64,000 nt of DNA from CAYMEK01 sp964389305. Its GTDB lineage: Bacteria > Spirochaetota > Spirochaetia > SZUA-6 > DRHE01. Both the position numbers and the translations under genes were made by a program. Location of the stretch: positions 1-64,000 of the forward strand of contig CAYMEK010000001.1 of the NCBI GenBank assembly GCA_964389305.1, read 5' to 3'. The notes below the pieces were generated by a model. The model had not been told where the DNA came from. It was given only the letters and a program-made list of their open reading frames with translations, and made no database searches. Each line of letters starts with the position of its first letter. Positions within the stretch are counted from its first letter, which is position 1. This document shows, one piece after another, positions 34,446 through 42,270 of the stretch.

Positions 34446-34521
34446 CCGGAGAGGAACTACAACTTTGGAATTGTCGAACCGACTGCCACAGCTCGGTTAT
34501 GAAGGTGTCAAACAACGAACA

Positions 34522-35149
34522 GGAGGTGCGATATGGCAGATTATGAAGCGATAGCGAAAGGGGTGATAGCAGGTGACGATCAGAAGGTCATCGAGCTGAC
34601 CCGCAAGGCGGTGGATGATGGCGCCAAGCCGATGGAGATCATCGACGAGGGATTGATGAGCGGGATGAACGTTGTGGGGCAGCGGTTCAAGGCCGACGAG
34701 ATGTTCATTCCGGAGGTGATCATGTCGGCGAAGGCGATGAACGCCGGGATGGAGATTGTGAAGCCGCTGATCGTGGGAGAAGAGAGCGCCTCGAAAGGGA
34801 AGGTGCTGTTGGGCACGGTGAAGGGGGACCTGCACGAGATCGGCAAGAAGCTGGTGGGGATGATGATGGAGAGTGCGGGGATGGAAGTCGAGGATCTGGG
34901 CATCAATGTCAGTGCCGAGGCGTTTGCCAAGGCGGTGAGGGAGAAGAAGCCGGACATCCTGGGCATGAGCGCGCTGCTGACCACCACGATGCTGGCGATG
35001 AAGGACACGATCGAGACGCTGAAGGAAGAGGGCTTGGCAGGGTCGGTGAAGACGATGGTGGGGGGAGCCCCGGTGAGCTCGGACTTTGCCGAGGAGATCG
35101 GCGCTGACGGCTGGGCTGCGGATGCGGTTTCGGCCAAAGACATGGCCCT
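34522..35149 (+). repeat. 628-bp near-identical repeat, copy 1
   Basis: Bases 34522-35149 match 36662-37289 with no gaps and one difference (T at 35129, C at 37269), which is silent. The repeat starts in the ribosome binding site and ends about seven codons before the stop codon, so it covers nearly a whole corrinoid protein gene. Confidence 0.97.
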
Positions 35150-35168
35150 GGATTTCATTGGGAAATAG
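34533..35168 (+). CDS. Corrinoid (cobalamin-binding) methyltransfer protein, copy 1
   Basis: A 211-residue MttC/MtbC/MtgC-type corrinoid protein. Residues 1-85 form the helical cap domain (B12-binding_2). Residues 88-210 form the Rossmann-like B12 domain with D99-L-H101-E-I-G104 supplying the lower-ligand His, SALLTTTM, and VGGAPVSSDFAEEIGADGW. In methyl-transfer systems it accepts a methyl group from an MttB-type enzyme and passes it to a second methyltransferase. The ending (DFIGK) differs from copy 2. It starts 12 bases before the first MttB homologue gene, its likely partner. Confidence 0.95.
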   Translation: MADYEAIAKGVIAGDDQKVIELTRKAVDDGAKPMEIIDEGLMSGMNVVGQRFKADEMFIPEVIMSAKAMNAGMEIVKPLIVGEESASKGKVLLGTVKGDLHEIGKKLVGMMMESAGMEVEDLGINVSAEAFAKAVREKKPDILGMSALLTTTMLAMKDTIETLKEEGLAGSVKTMVGGAPVSSDFAEEIGADGWAADAVSAKDMALDFIGK

Positions 35169-35180
35169 AGGGGATGAGCG

Positions 35181-36650
35181 ATGCAGAAATATACGAGAGC
35201 CCGATACGAAGTGAATAAATCGGCTAAATTCCGCTCGCTCTCGGAGGAACAATGCTCCGAGATCTACGGCGCTGCGGTCGAGATATTGGAGAGAACGGGA
35301 GCAAAGGTATTCAGCAAAGAGGCGGTGGAAATCTTTAAAAAGGGAGGATGCTGGATCGAGGAGAATGTGGTAAAGATACCGGTAGGATTGAGCGAATGGG
35401 CCGTAAATACCGCGCCGTCAAGGATCGTAATGTACGACCGGAACGGAGAGCGCAGCATGGTTCTGGGAGGATACAACTCGTATTTCGGGCCGGGACCCAC
35501 CAACACCTACCACATCGACCCTTTTACCGAAGAACGACGCCGGCCGGTTTTGAGCGATACGGAAAAAGTAGCCAGGATATGTGATGCACTGCCGAACATA
35601 GACTTCGTCCAGGACCTTGGAACCCCCACGGGAGTAACCGCCACTTTGGCCGATGTGTACGCTTTCAGCGCCTTGGTGCGAAATACCACCAAGCCGATCG
35701 TGCACTGGGGATTCGGCATCGATCAGTATCAAGATATCCTGGATATCGCCGCCGCCGTGGCAGGGGGGTTGGAGAATCTGCAGAAGCGACCTTTTCTGGC
35801 TTTGTATTCGGAGCCGAGCCCTCCGCTGCTCCATTCCGAGGAGGCAATCGACAAGGCGATCTTCGCCGCCAAAAACAGAATCCCCATCGTTTACACACCC
35901 TGCGTGATAACGGGCGCTACGGCTCCCGTTACGCTGGCGGGAAGTCTGGCTCTGGGCGTGGCGGAGAGCATCGTTGGAATCGTGGTTGCTCAACTGATCC
36001 GGGAGGGAAGCCCCATCATCATGGGAGGCGTGTACGGCATCATGGACATGAGAAGCACGATCTACAGCTACGGCAGCCCTGAGTTCATGCAAATGCAGGC
36101 CGGCATCGCCGAGGTCGCCCATCATATGAACCTTCCCGTATTCGGCACTGCAGGCTGCACCGATTCGCACACCCTGGACGCTCAGGCGGCCGCTGAAGCG
36201 GCCATGAGTATCCTCATCGCCATGGAGACGGGAGCCAACCTGGTGCATGATTGCGGGTACACGGGGTTCGGATCAGCCGGCTCGGTGTTCCAGACTGTGA
36301 TGGATGACGAGATCATCGGCATGGTCCGCAGGATCGTAGGGGGGATCAAGGTGGACGACGAAAACCTGGCGCTTCACGATATCGAGCGTGCTGGCCCCGC
36401 CGGCGAGTTCATCACTTCCCAGCATACCTTTCGTTCTTTCAAGCAGAACTGGTTTCCCACCTTGATGAACAGGATGCGATACAGCGAGTGGAAATCAAAG
36501 GCGGGGTCTACCAGCATGGGGGATCGAATCAAAGAAAAGACCCGCAAGATCATCGAAGATCATCAGGTGATCCCTCTTTCCAAGGAGGTTCTCGCCCAAA
36601 TCGACAAGATCATCGAGCAAGCCGAGAAACGGGAAGCCAAAAAATCATAG
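35181..36650 (+). CDS. MttB-family (non-pyrrolysine) methyltransferase 1
   Basis: A 489-residue COG5598 protein, related to trimethylamine:corrinoid methyltransferase but with an uninterrupted frame (no in-frame TAG), so it belongs with the pyrrolysine-free group that includes the glycine betaine enzyme MtgB. Typical segments are SYFGPGPTNTYHIDP, YTPCVITGATAPVTLAG (about 235-251), GGVYGIMDMRSTIYSYG, VFGTAGCTDSHTLD, and NLVHDCGYTGFG. It probably demethylates a quaternary or tertiary amine onto a corrinoid protein. It lies between the two corrinoid genes. Confidence 0.92.
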   Translation: MQKYTRARYEVNKSAKFRSLSEEQCSEIYGAAVEILERTGAKVFSKEAVEIFKKGGCWIEENVVKIPVGLSEWAVNTAPSRIVMYDRNGERSMVLGGYNSYFGPGPTNTYHIDPFTEERRRPVLSDTEKVARICDALPNIDFVQDLGTPTGVTATLADVYAFSALVRNTTKPIVHWGFGIDQYQDILDIAAAVAGGLENLQKRPFLALYSEPSPPLLHSEEAIDKAIFAAKNRIPIVYTPCVITGATAPVTLAGSLALGVAESIVGIVVAQLIREGSPIIMGGVYGIMDMRSTIYSYGSPEFMQMQAGIAEVAHHMNLPVFGTAGCTDSHTLDAQAAAEAAMSILIAMETGANLVHDCGYTGFGSAGSVFQTVMDDEIIGMVRRIVGGIKVDDENLALHDIERAGPAGEFITSQHTFRSFKQNWFPTLMNRMRYSEWKSKAGSTSMGDRIKEKTRKIIEDHQVIPLSKEVLAQIDKIIEQAEKREAKKS

Positions 36651-36661
36651 TGCAGAATCCT

Positions 36662-37289
36662 GGAGGTGCGATATGGCAGATTATGAAGCGATAGCGAAAG
36701 GGGTGATAGCAGGTGACGATCAGAAGGTCATCGAGCTGACCCGCAAGGCGGTGGATGATGGCGCCAAGCCGATGGAGATCATCGACGAGGGATTGATGAG
36801 CGGGATGAACGTTGTGGGGCAGCGGTTCAAGGCCGACGAGATGTTCATTCCGGAGGTGATCATGTCGGCGAAGGCGATGAACGCCGGGATGGAGATTGTG
36901 AAGCCGCTGATCGTGGGAGAAGAGAGCGCCTCGAAAGGGAAGGTGCTGTTGGGCACGGTGAAGGGGGACCTGCACGAGATCGGCAAGAAGCTGGTGGGGA
37001 TGATGATGGAGAGTGCGGGGATGGAAGTCGAGGATCTGGGCATCAATGTCAGTGCCGAGGCGTTTGCCAAGGCGGTGAGGGAGAAGAAGCCGGACATCCT
37101 GGGCATGAGCGCGCTGCTGACCACCACGATGCTGGCGATGAAGGACACGATCGAGACGCTGAAGGAAGAGGGCTTGGCAGGGTCGGTGAAGACGATGGTG
37201 GGGGGAGCCCCGGTGAGCTCGGACTTTGCCGAGGAGATCGGCGCTGACGGCTGGGCTGCGGATGCGGTCTCGGCCAAAGACATGGCCCT
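36662..37289 (+). repeat. 628-bp near-identical repeat, copy 2
   Basis: Second copy of the repeat at 34522-35149, exactly 2140 bases downstream and in the same orientation, with one silent difference. The genes around the two copies (the MttB homologues) are clearly diverged, so recent duplication or gene conversion acts on the corrinoid gene alone. Confidence 0.97.
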
Positions 37290-37314
37290 CCAGTACATCA
37301 ACGCCAAATCGTGA
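36673..37314 (+). CDS. Corrinoid (cobalamin-binding) methyltransfer protein, copy 2
   Basis: A 213-residue corrinoid protein identical to copy 1 for residues 1-205, with a different last few residues (QYINAKS). All functional residues, including H101, are the same. It precedes the second MttB homologue by 32 bases. The local order is corrinoid protein, methyltransferase, corrinoid protein, methyltransferase, suggesting that each methyltransferase gene carries its own partner. The near-identical protein surface means both methyltransferases can probably use either copy. Confidence 0.95.
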   Translation: MADYEAIAKGVIAGDDQKVIELTRKAVDDGAKPMEIIDEGLMSGMNVVGQRFKADEMFIPEVIMSAKAMNAGMEIVKPLIVGEESASKGKVLLGTVKGDLHEIGKKLVGMMMESAGMEVEDLGINVSAEAFAKAVREKKPDILGMSALLTTTMLAMKDTIETLKEEGLAGSVKTMVGGAPVSSDFAEEIGADGWAADAVSAKDMALQYINAKS

Positions 37315-37346
37315 ATGCGCGAAGTTCGCAAAAGGAGTGATAGGGA

Positions 37347-38804
37347 ATGAGAAGCAATTACACGGCGAATGCAACCGCAGGCTTGGAGATTCTTACCGAA
37401 GGGCAGTGCAAACGCCTCGTAGCCGGCGCCATGGAAGTTCTCGAGAGGACGGGCGTCGTCTATCACGACAGCGAGTCTGTGGAAATCATGAAGAAGGCGG
37501 GATGCTTCGTAGAGGGCAACCGTGTCCGCATCCCGTGCCGTTTGGTAGAGCGGGCCATAAAGTCGGCGCCTTCTAAAGTGACTCTGAACAACAGCAGGAC
37601 GGGGATAGTGGCTATGGAGCTGGAGGGTGGCAACAGCTATTTTGGCACCGGTTCCGACACCCCGTTCTTTTTCGATCCGTATACCGGAGCGAGGGTTACG
37701 GCCAGCCGGAAGACGGTCGCCATGGCCGCCAAGGTCATCGACGCGCTTCCCCACATGGATTTCATGATGTCCCTGGGGATCGTTCAGGATGTTCCTCAGC
37801 TGGTCTATGACAGATATCAGTTCGAAGCCATGGTTCTGAACACCTCCAAGCCGATCGTGGTCACAGCGATCGATAACGAGGGCTATGGCGATATCATCAG
37901 GATGTGCGAGATTATCGCGGGTGGGGAAGGCGAGCTGCGCAGATATCCTTTCATGACTCTTTACGCCGAGCCTATATCCCCATTGGTTCACTCCGGTGAG
38001 GCGGCCCAGAAACTGGTTCTGGCAGGGAAGAAGCAGTTGCCGGTGGTCTATACACCCTGCATCATGGCCGGAAGCACCGTGCCGGCAACCCTGGCCGGGG
38101 CCATGGCAAACGGACTGGCCGAGTCCTTGAGCGGACTGGTCCTGAACCAGCTTACCCACGAGGGCAATCCATTCATCATGGGCGGCGTGTTCACGATCAT
38201 GGATATGAAGACCACCATATTCTCCTACGGGGCTCCGGAGTTCGACCTGATGATGGCCGCTCTCGGGGATGTGTCGATGTATCTGGATATACCAATGTTC
38301 GGCACTGCGGGCTGCAGCGATTCGAAACTAACGGATGAACAGACGGCAATCGAGTATGCGATATCCATAATGATGTCCGCCCAATCCGGGGCCAACCTGA
38401 TTCACGATGTCGGCTACATCGAGCATGGCAACGCCGCCTCCCTGGAGAGCCTGGTCATTGCGGATGATTTGATCGGGTACGCCCGGCGGCTGGTGGGCGG
38501 GATCGAGGTGAACGACGAGACCCTGGCTCTCGATGTGGTCCACCGGGTCGGTCCCGGCGGGGATTATATCTCAGATAAGCACACCTACGAGCGTTTTAAA
38601 ACCGAATCCTGGTACCCCGGCCTGTTTCGCAGAACCATGTACGACAAGTGGGTGGAATCAGGATCCAAGACCTTGACCCAACGGGCCAATGAGAAGGTGA
38701 AAGAGATCCTGGAGAGCCACGAGGCGGACCCTCTGCCACAGGATGTGCAGAAAAAGCTTCGTGACATCGTGGAGAAGGCCGAAAGGAAGATCGTCGGAAC
38801 ATAA
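37347..38804 (+). CDS. MttB-family (non-pyrrolysine) methyltransferase 2
   Basis: A 485-residue COG5598 protein, alignable with methyltransferase 1 throughout but clearly diverged. Shared landmarks are NSYFGTGSDTPFFFDP, YTPCIMAGSTVPATLAG, GGVFTIMDMKTTIFSYG, MFGTAGCSDSKLTD, and NLIHDVGYIEHG. The substrate-facing segments differ (for example SDTPFFF against TNTYHI), suggesting a different methylated substrate. No in-frame TAG. Upstream AAAGGAG at good spacing. Confidence 0.92.
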   Translation: MRSNYTANATAGLEILTEGQCKRLVAGAMEVLERTGVVYHDSESVEIMKKAGCFVEGNRVRIPCRLVERAIKSAPSKVTLNNSRTGIVAMELEGGNSYFGTGSDTPFFFDPYTGARVTASRKTVAMAAKVIDALPHMDFMMSLGIVQDVPQLVYDRYQFEAMVLNTSKPIVVTAIDNEGYGDIIRMCEIIAGGEGELRRYPFMTLYAEPISPLVHSGEAAQKLVLAGKKQLPVVYTPCIMAGSTVPATLAGAMANGLAESLSGLVLNQLTHEGNPFIMGGVFTIMDMKTTIFSYGAPEFDLMMAALGDVSMYLDIPMFGTAGCSDSKLTDEQTAIEYAISIMMSAQSGANLIHDVGYIEHGNAASLESLVIADDLIGYARRLVGGIEVNDETLALDVVHRVGPGGDYISDKHTYERFKTESWYPGLFRRTMYDKWVESGSKTLTQRANEKVKEILESHEADPLPQDVQKKLRDIVEKAERKIVGT

Positions 38805-38824
38805 CAACCGAGGCCGTATCTACA

Positions 38825-40834
38825 GTGTCTCATAATGCTCTAGGTATAGATACAGGCGGTACGTTTACAGATGGCGTATTGTACGATCTGGACACAGGGG
38901 AAATACTCTGTAAATCCAAGGTTGTCACTAATAGAAGCGATCTGCATCAGGCGATCACCCATTGTCTGAACGAACTGACACAAGAAGCCCGATCCCGCCG
39001 AAGCGCCCGGGAGATTTTTTCGGGCATCATGATGACCTGCCTGTCCACCACACTGGCGACGAATGCAATCGTAGAGGGTCAGGGCGCCGAAGTGGGACTG
39101 CTGGTAATCGGAGCGGAGCTGGATGGCAACCTGCCCACAGTCCATACCGCTTTTCTCGCCGGTGGCTGCAATATACAGGGCAGGATTCGAGAACCCGTTG
39201 ATCTGGAGGCGGCCAGAGGTGCCATAGAGAGGATGCGGCAAAACGTAGAAACCTTCGCCGTATCCGGTTACATGAGTGTACGAAATCCCGAACAGGAGCT
39301 GGCGGTCCGTGATCTTGTGAGCGAGCTGACCGGTTATCCGGCGGTCTGCGGGCACCAGCTCAGCGGCGATCTCGGTATCTATGAACGAACAGTCACTGCC
39401 ACGCTCAACGCCCGGCTGATCCCCCTTATTGTGCGTCTCATCGAAGCGGTGAAACAGAGCCTGACAGACCGCGGTATCGTTGCACCTCTCATGGTCGTAA
39501 AAGGTGATGGAGGGCTGATCTCGGAAGCGGTTGCCCGCCAGCGGCCGATCGAAACGATTCTCTCGGGACCGGCGGCCAGCCTTATCGGGGGCGGGGTGCT
39601 TGCCGGCTTGAGTGATGCTCTGGTGGTGGACATGGGAGGGACTACCACCGATGTAGCCGTACTCCGATCGGGCAGCCCTGTTCTGAGTGATAGAGGCGCG
39701 AAGGTCGGGGGGTGGCAGACCCATATCAAGGCCGCCGAGATTACCACCGTTGGTTTGGGTGGGGACAGCATCATCCGGGTCTCGAGGGACCGGAGGATGG
39801 AGATCGGTCCCCAGAGGGTCTTCCCACTCTGCTGGAGCGCGGCGGAGTTCCCCCACCTGCTCGGGGAGTTGGATGCCGTATGGCAGGCAAAGTTCGATCC
39901 ACTGAAAGCTCAACCAACCTGCATCCTCTTCTTTATTCGCGAGCCGGAAAAGGCAGTGTTGAAAGAGGCGGAGCGGGAGCTGTTGGATCAGATACGCCGG
40001 CAGCCACACACGCTGCACAACCTATCTGTTCGTCTGGGTAAAGATGAGACCATGCTTCCCTGGCAGCACCTGGTTGAGATCGGTACCGTGCATCGGGCCA
40101 ATCTTACACCCACCGACCTGCTGCACGCAGGAGGACAGTTCGTTCGCTGGAACAGGGAAGCCTCCGAGCTCGGCATCCGCATCATGGCCCGCCGCTTTAA
40201 GGCCAGCTCCCAACGGTTTTCAGAAGAAGTGCAGACCGAACTGAGGTATCGGCTTTTTGCGCTGCTGGTCGAGAAGCTGGTGGCCAGCGGCGGAAGGGAT
40301 TTGCCCTTGCGGAGTTCAGAGCACAGCGACTATCTTCTTAGGCAGATGTTCCGCCCGGGGATCAGGACGGTTGAGTTTGGCGTGAAAGCTCGCCTGCCCG
40401 TGGTGGCTGTGGGCGCACCGGCCGGGGCTTTTTTCCCCGAAGTCGCCGAGCGACTGGGTGCGAGACTTTTTTTGGCTGCGGACGGCGACGTGGCCAATGC
40501 GGTGGGCACCGTGAACGGCTCGGTGACCGAGCGGGTGAAGATCCTGATCAAGCCGGGCGAGAGCGGCGGCTTTTTCGTATATGGGCCGGCAGGAAGGAAG
40601 ATATTTATCGATTTTGAAGAATCCCTAGCCTACGGCGAGGAGATCGGTAGAGAATACGCCCTGCGGAGGGCGGCTGCGGCAGGAGGCCACAAGCTGGAGG
40701 TGACCGTACGGCGGGAGGACAGCTACAGTACACTCGACGGTGCAGGCGACTCCTCTGATGAGAATCGTCTGTTCATCGAGTGCAGCCTGGAGGTCTCTGC
40801 TTCGGGTAGACCGTACAGCTACAAGGAGGAATGA
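38825..40834 (+). CDS. Hydantoinase/oxoprolinase (HyuA-like) ASKHA protein
   Basis: A 669-residue protein starting at GTG 38825. It has the Hydant_A_N domain at about 1-180 with phosphate motif GIDTGGTFTDGVLYD, then the hydantoinase A domain with VDMGGTTTDVAVLRSG at about 269-284 and VGLGGDSIIRV. The family has an ATP-binding ASKHA fold; known members open hydantoins or 5-oxoproline. There is no HyuB partner and no ferredoxin-type Cys cluster. Set between corrinoid methyltransferases, it could be an ATP-dependent helper for corrinoid reactivation, since RamA/RACo activators also contain an ASKHA-like domain, or a ring-opening enzyme. Both are inference. Its stop overlaps the next start by 4 bases. 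Confidence 0.8.
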   Translation: MSHNALGIDTGGTFTDGVLYDLDTGEILCKSKVVTNRSDLHQAITHCLNELTQEARSRRSAREIFSGIMMTCLSTTLATNAIVEGQGAEVGLLVIGAELDGNLPTVHTAFLAGGCNIQGRIREPVDLEAARGAIERMRQNVETFAVSGYMSVRNPEQELAVRDLVSELTGYPAVCGHQLSGDLGIYERTVTATLNARLIPLIVRLIEAVKQSLTDRGIVAPLMVVKGDGGLISEAVARQRPIETILSGPAASLIGGGVLAGLSDALVVDMGGTTTDVAVLRSGSPVLSDRGAKVGGWQTHIKAAEITTVGLGGDSIIRVSRDRRMEIGPQRVFPLCWSAAEFPHLLGELDAVWQAKFDPLKAQPTCILFFIREPEKAVLKEAERELLDQIRRQPHTLHNLSVRLGKDETMLPWQHLVEIGTVHRANLTPTDLLHAGGQFVRWNREASELGIRIMARRFKASSQRFSEEVQTELRYRLFALLVEKLVASGGRDLPLRSSEHSDYLLRQMFRPGIRTVEFGVKARLPVVAVGAPAGAFFPEVAERLGARLFLAADGDVANAVGTVNGSVTERVKILIKPGESGGFFVYGPAGRKIFIDFEESLAYGEEIGREYALRRAAAAGGHKLEVTVRREDSYSTLDGAGDSSDENRLFIECSLEVSASGRPYSYKEE

Positions 40835-42252
40835 TGGGTCAGCGCGTTGAACGGTTTTCGCAACGGGAGTTACAGGGGCTGCATGACGGCAGTATGGAAA
40901 TCCTTAAGGGAGTCGGCGTCGCGTTTAGCCACGACGAGGCGCTTTCTCTGTTCAGGGATAACGGGTTTAAAGTGGATGGGAAGAAGGTGTTTCTTTCCGA
41001 GTCTCAGGTACGGAAGGCGCTTGAAGCGGCACCGGCACGGTTCACCATCGAGGCGAGAAATCCCGACAGGAAAGTCATAATCGGAGATGATTCGGTGGTA
41101 TGTGCCCCCGGATACGGCTCTCCTTTCGTTTTAACTGCAGCGGGGCGGCAACGAAACGCCACGCTGGAAGACTACAGGAGTTTCTGCAAGCTAGTTCAGA
41201 CCTCTCCATACGTCGACATGAACGGATTCATGATGGTCGAGCCTGCGGACGTGCCCCCTTCTAGGGCTCACCTGTACATGCTGCAGGCCGGCATCCTGTT
41301 AAGCGATAAAGCCTTTATGGGAAGTCCGGTGTCCGCTGAAGGGGCCCGTGACGCATTAGAGATGGCGGGCATCGTTTTCGGCGGCCTGGAAAAGCTACGG
41401 GGGCGGCCGGTTATGATTTCGCTCATCAATTCCCTTTCACCTTTGCAGTACGCGCCGGAGATGTGCGGGGCCTTGATCGAGTTTGCCCGTTATGGACAGC
41501 CCTGTATCTTGGCGCCTCTGATGATGGCCGGAGCTTCCGGGCCTATAGAGCTGCCCGGTCTATTAGCTCTGCAGAATGCCGAGATCCTGGCGGGCATCAC
41601 CCTGGCTCAACTGGCGGGCCCCGGAAGTCCCGTGGTCTACGGGTCTACCTCGTCGGCCACCGACATGATGACCGGTGGGCTAGCCATCGGTTCACCTGAG
41701 ACTTCGACGATCATCGAAGCCACCGCCCAGATGGCTCGATACTACGGAGTTCCCAGCAGGGCCGGAGGTGCTCTGACCAACTCCCACATCCCGGACTGCC
41801 AGGCCGGAGCGGAATCCGCCTTGACGCTGCTGACCGCAGCGAGAAGCGGCGTACATTTCATCTTGCATTCCTGTGGAATCCTCAGCTCGTATCTGGCCAT
41901 GAGCTTCGAAAAGTTCCTGATCGATGAGGAACTATGCGGCATGGTCAAACATATCGTCCGTCCCCTGAAGATCCACAGCACTACGATGGATCTGGAGGTT
42001 ATAAACGAGGTGGGAATCGGGGGCAACTACCTGTCTCATCCTAGAACACTGGAGCTGTGCCGCACCGCATTTTTTCCGTCACGGCTCATGTACCGGGACA
42101 GCTTTGAAGCCTGGAAATCTTCTGATAGTACAACGATTGCGGATAGGGCGTCGGCCCTGGTTGAAAGGCGTCTGGGCTCCTATCTCAGGCCACCAATCGA
42201 CGAAGGGGTGGAACAGGCACTGGCCGAGTATGTCCGCGTTAGGATAGGGTGA
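40831..42252 (+). CDS. MttB-family (non-pyrrolysine) methyltransferase 3
   Basis: A 473-residue COG5598 protein, the most diverged of the three. It keeps the fold signature: GSMEILKGVGVAFSHDEAL at the N-terminus, APLMMAGASGPIELPG (about 230-245), YGSTSSATDMMTGGLAIGSP, and FILHSCGILSSYL in place of the NL(V/I)HD.GY motif. No in-frame TAG. It has no adjacent corrinoid gene of its own and is translationally coupled (ATGA) to the HyuA-like gene, so the two may act together. Confidence 0.88.
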   Translation: MMGQRVERFSQRELQGLHDGSMEILKGVGVAFSHDEALSLFRDNGFKVDGKKVFLSESQVRKALEAAPARFTIEARNPDRKVIIGDDSVVCAPGYGSPFVLTAAGRQRNATLEDYRSFCKLVQTSPYVDMNGFMMVEPADVPPSRAHLYMLQAGILLSDKAFMGSPVSAEGARDALEMAGIVFGGLEKLRGRPVMISLINSLSPLQYAPEMCGALIEFARYGQPCILAPLMMAGASGPIELPGLLALQNAEILAGITLAQLAGPGSPVVYGSTSSATDMMTGGLAIGSPETSTIIEATAQMARYYGVPSRAGGALTNSHIPDCQAGAESALTLLTAARSGVHFILHSCGILSSYLAMSFEKFLIDEELCGMVKHIVRPLKIHSTTMDLEVINEVGIGGNYLSHPRTLELCRTAFFPSRLMYRDSFEAWKSSDSTTIADRASALVERRLGSYLRPPIDEGVEQALAEYVRVRIG

Positions 42253-42270
42253 GGCCGTAGAGGCATCGAC

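Noticed and set aside
34446..34521. Terminator or promoter between livM and the first corrinoid gene.
   Set aside because: No stem with T-run and no -35/-10 pair of acceptable spacing was found in this 76-base stretch.
34522..37289. Composite transposon formed by the two direct repeats.
   Set aside because: The repeats are complete corrinoid protein genes with no terminal inverted repeats and no transposase; duplication with gene conversion explains them better.
36720..38159. 479-codon minus-strand frame over corrinoid copy 2 and mttB2.
   Set aside because: Antisense to two well-supported genes; no family features.
35181..42252. Possible pyrrolysine (in-frame TAG) in the three MttB homologues.
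   Set aside because: All three frames are uninterrupted at normal family length and have no internal TAG, so they belong to the pyrrolysine-free group.
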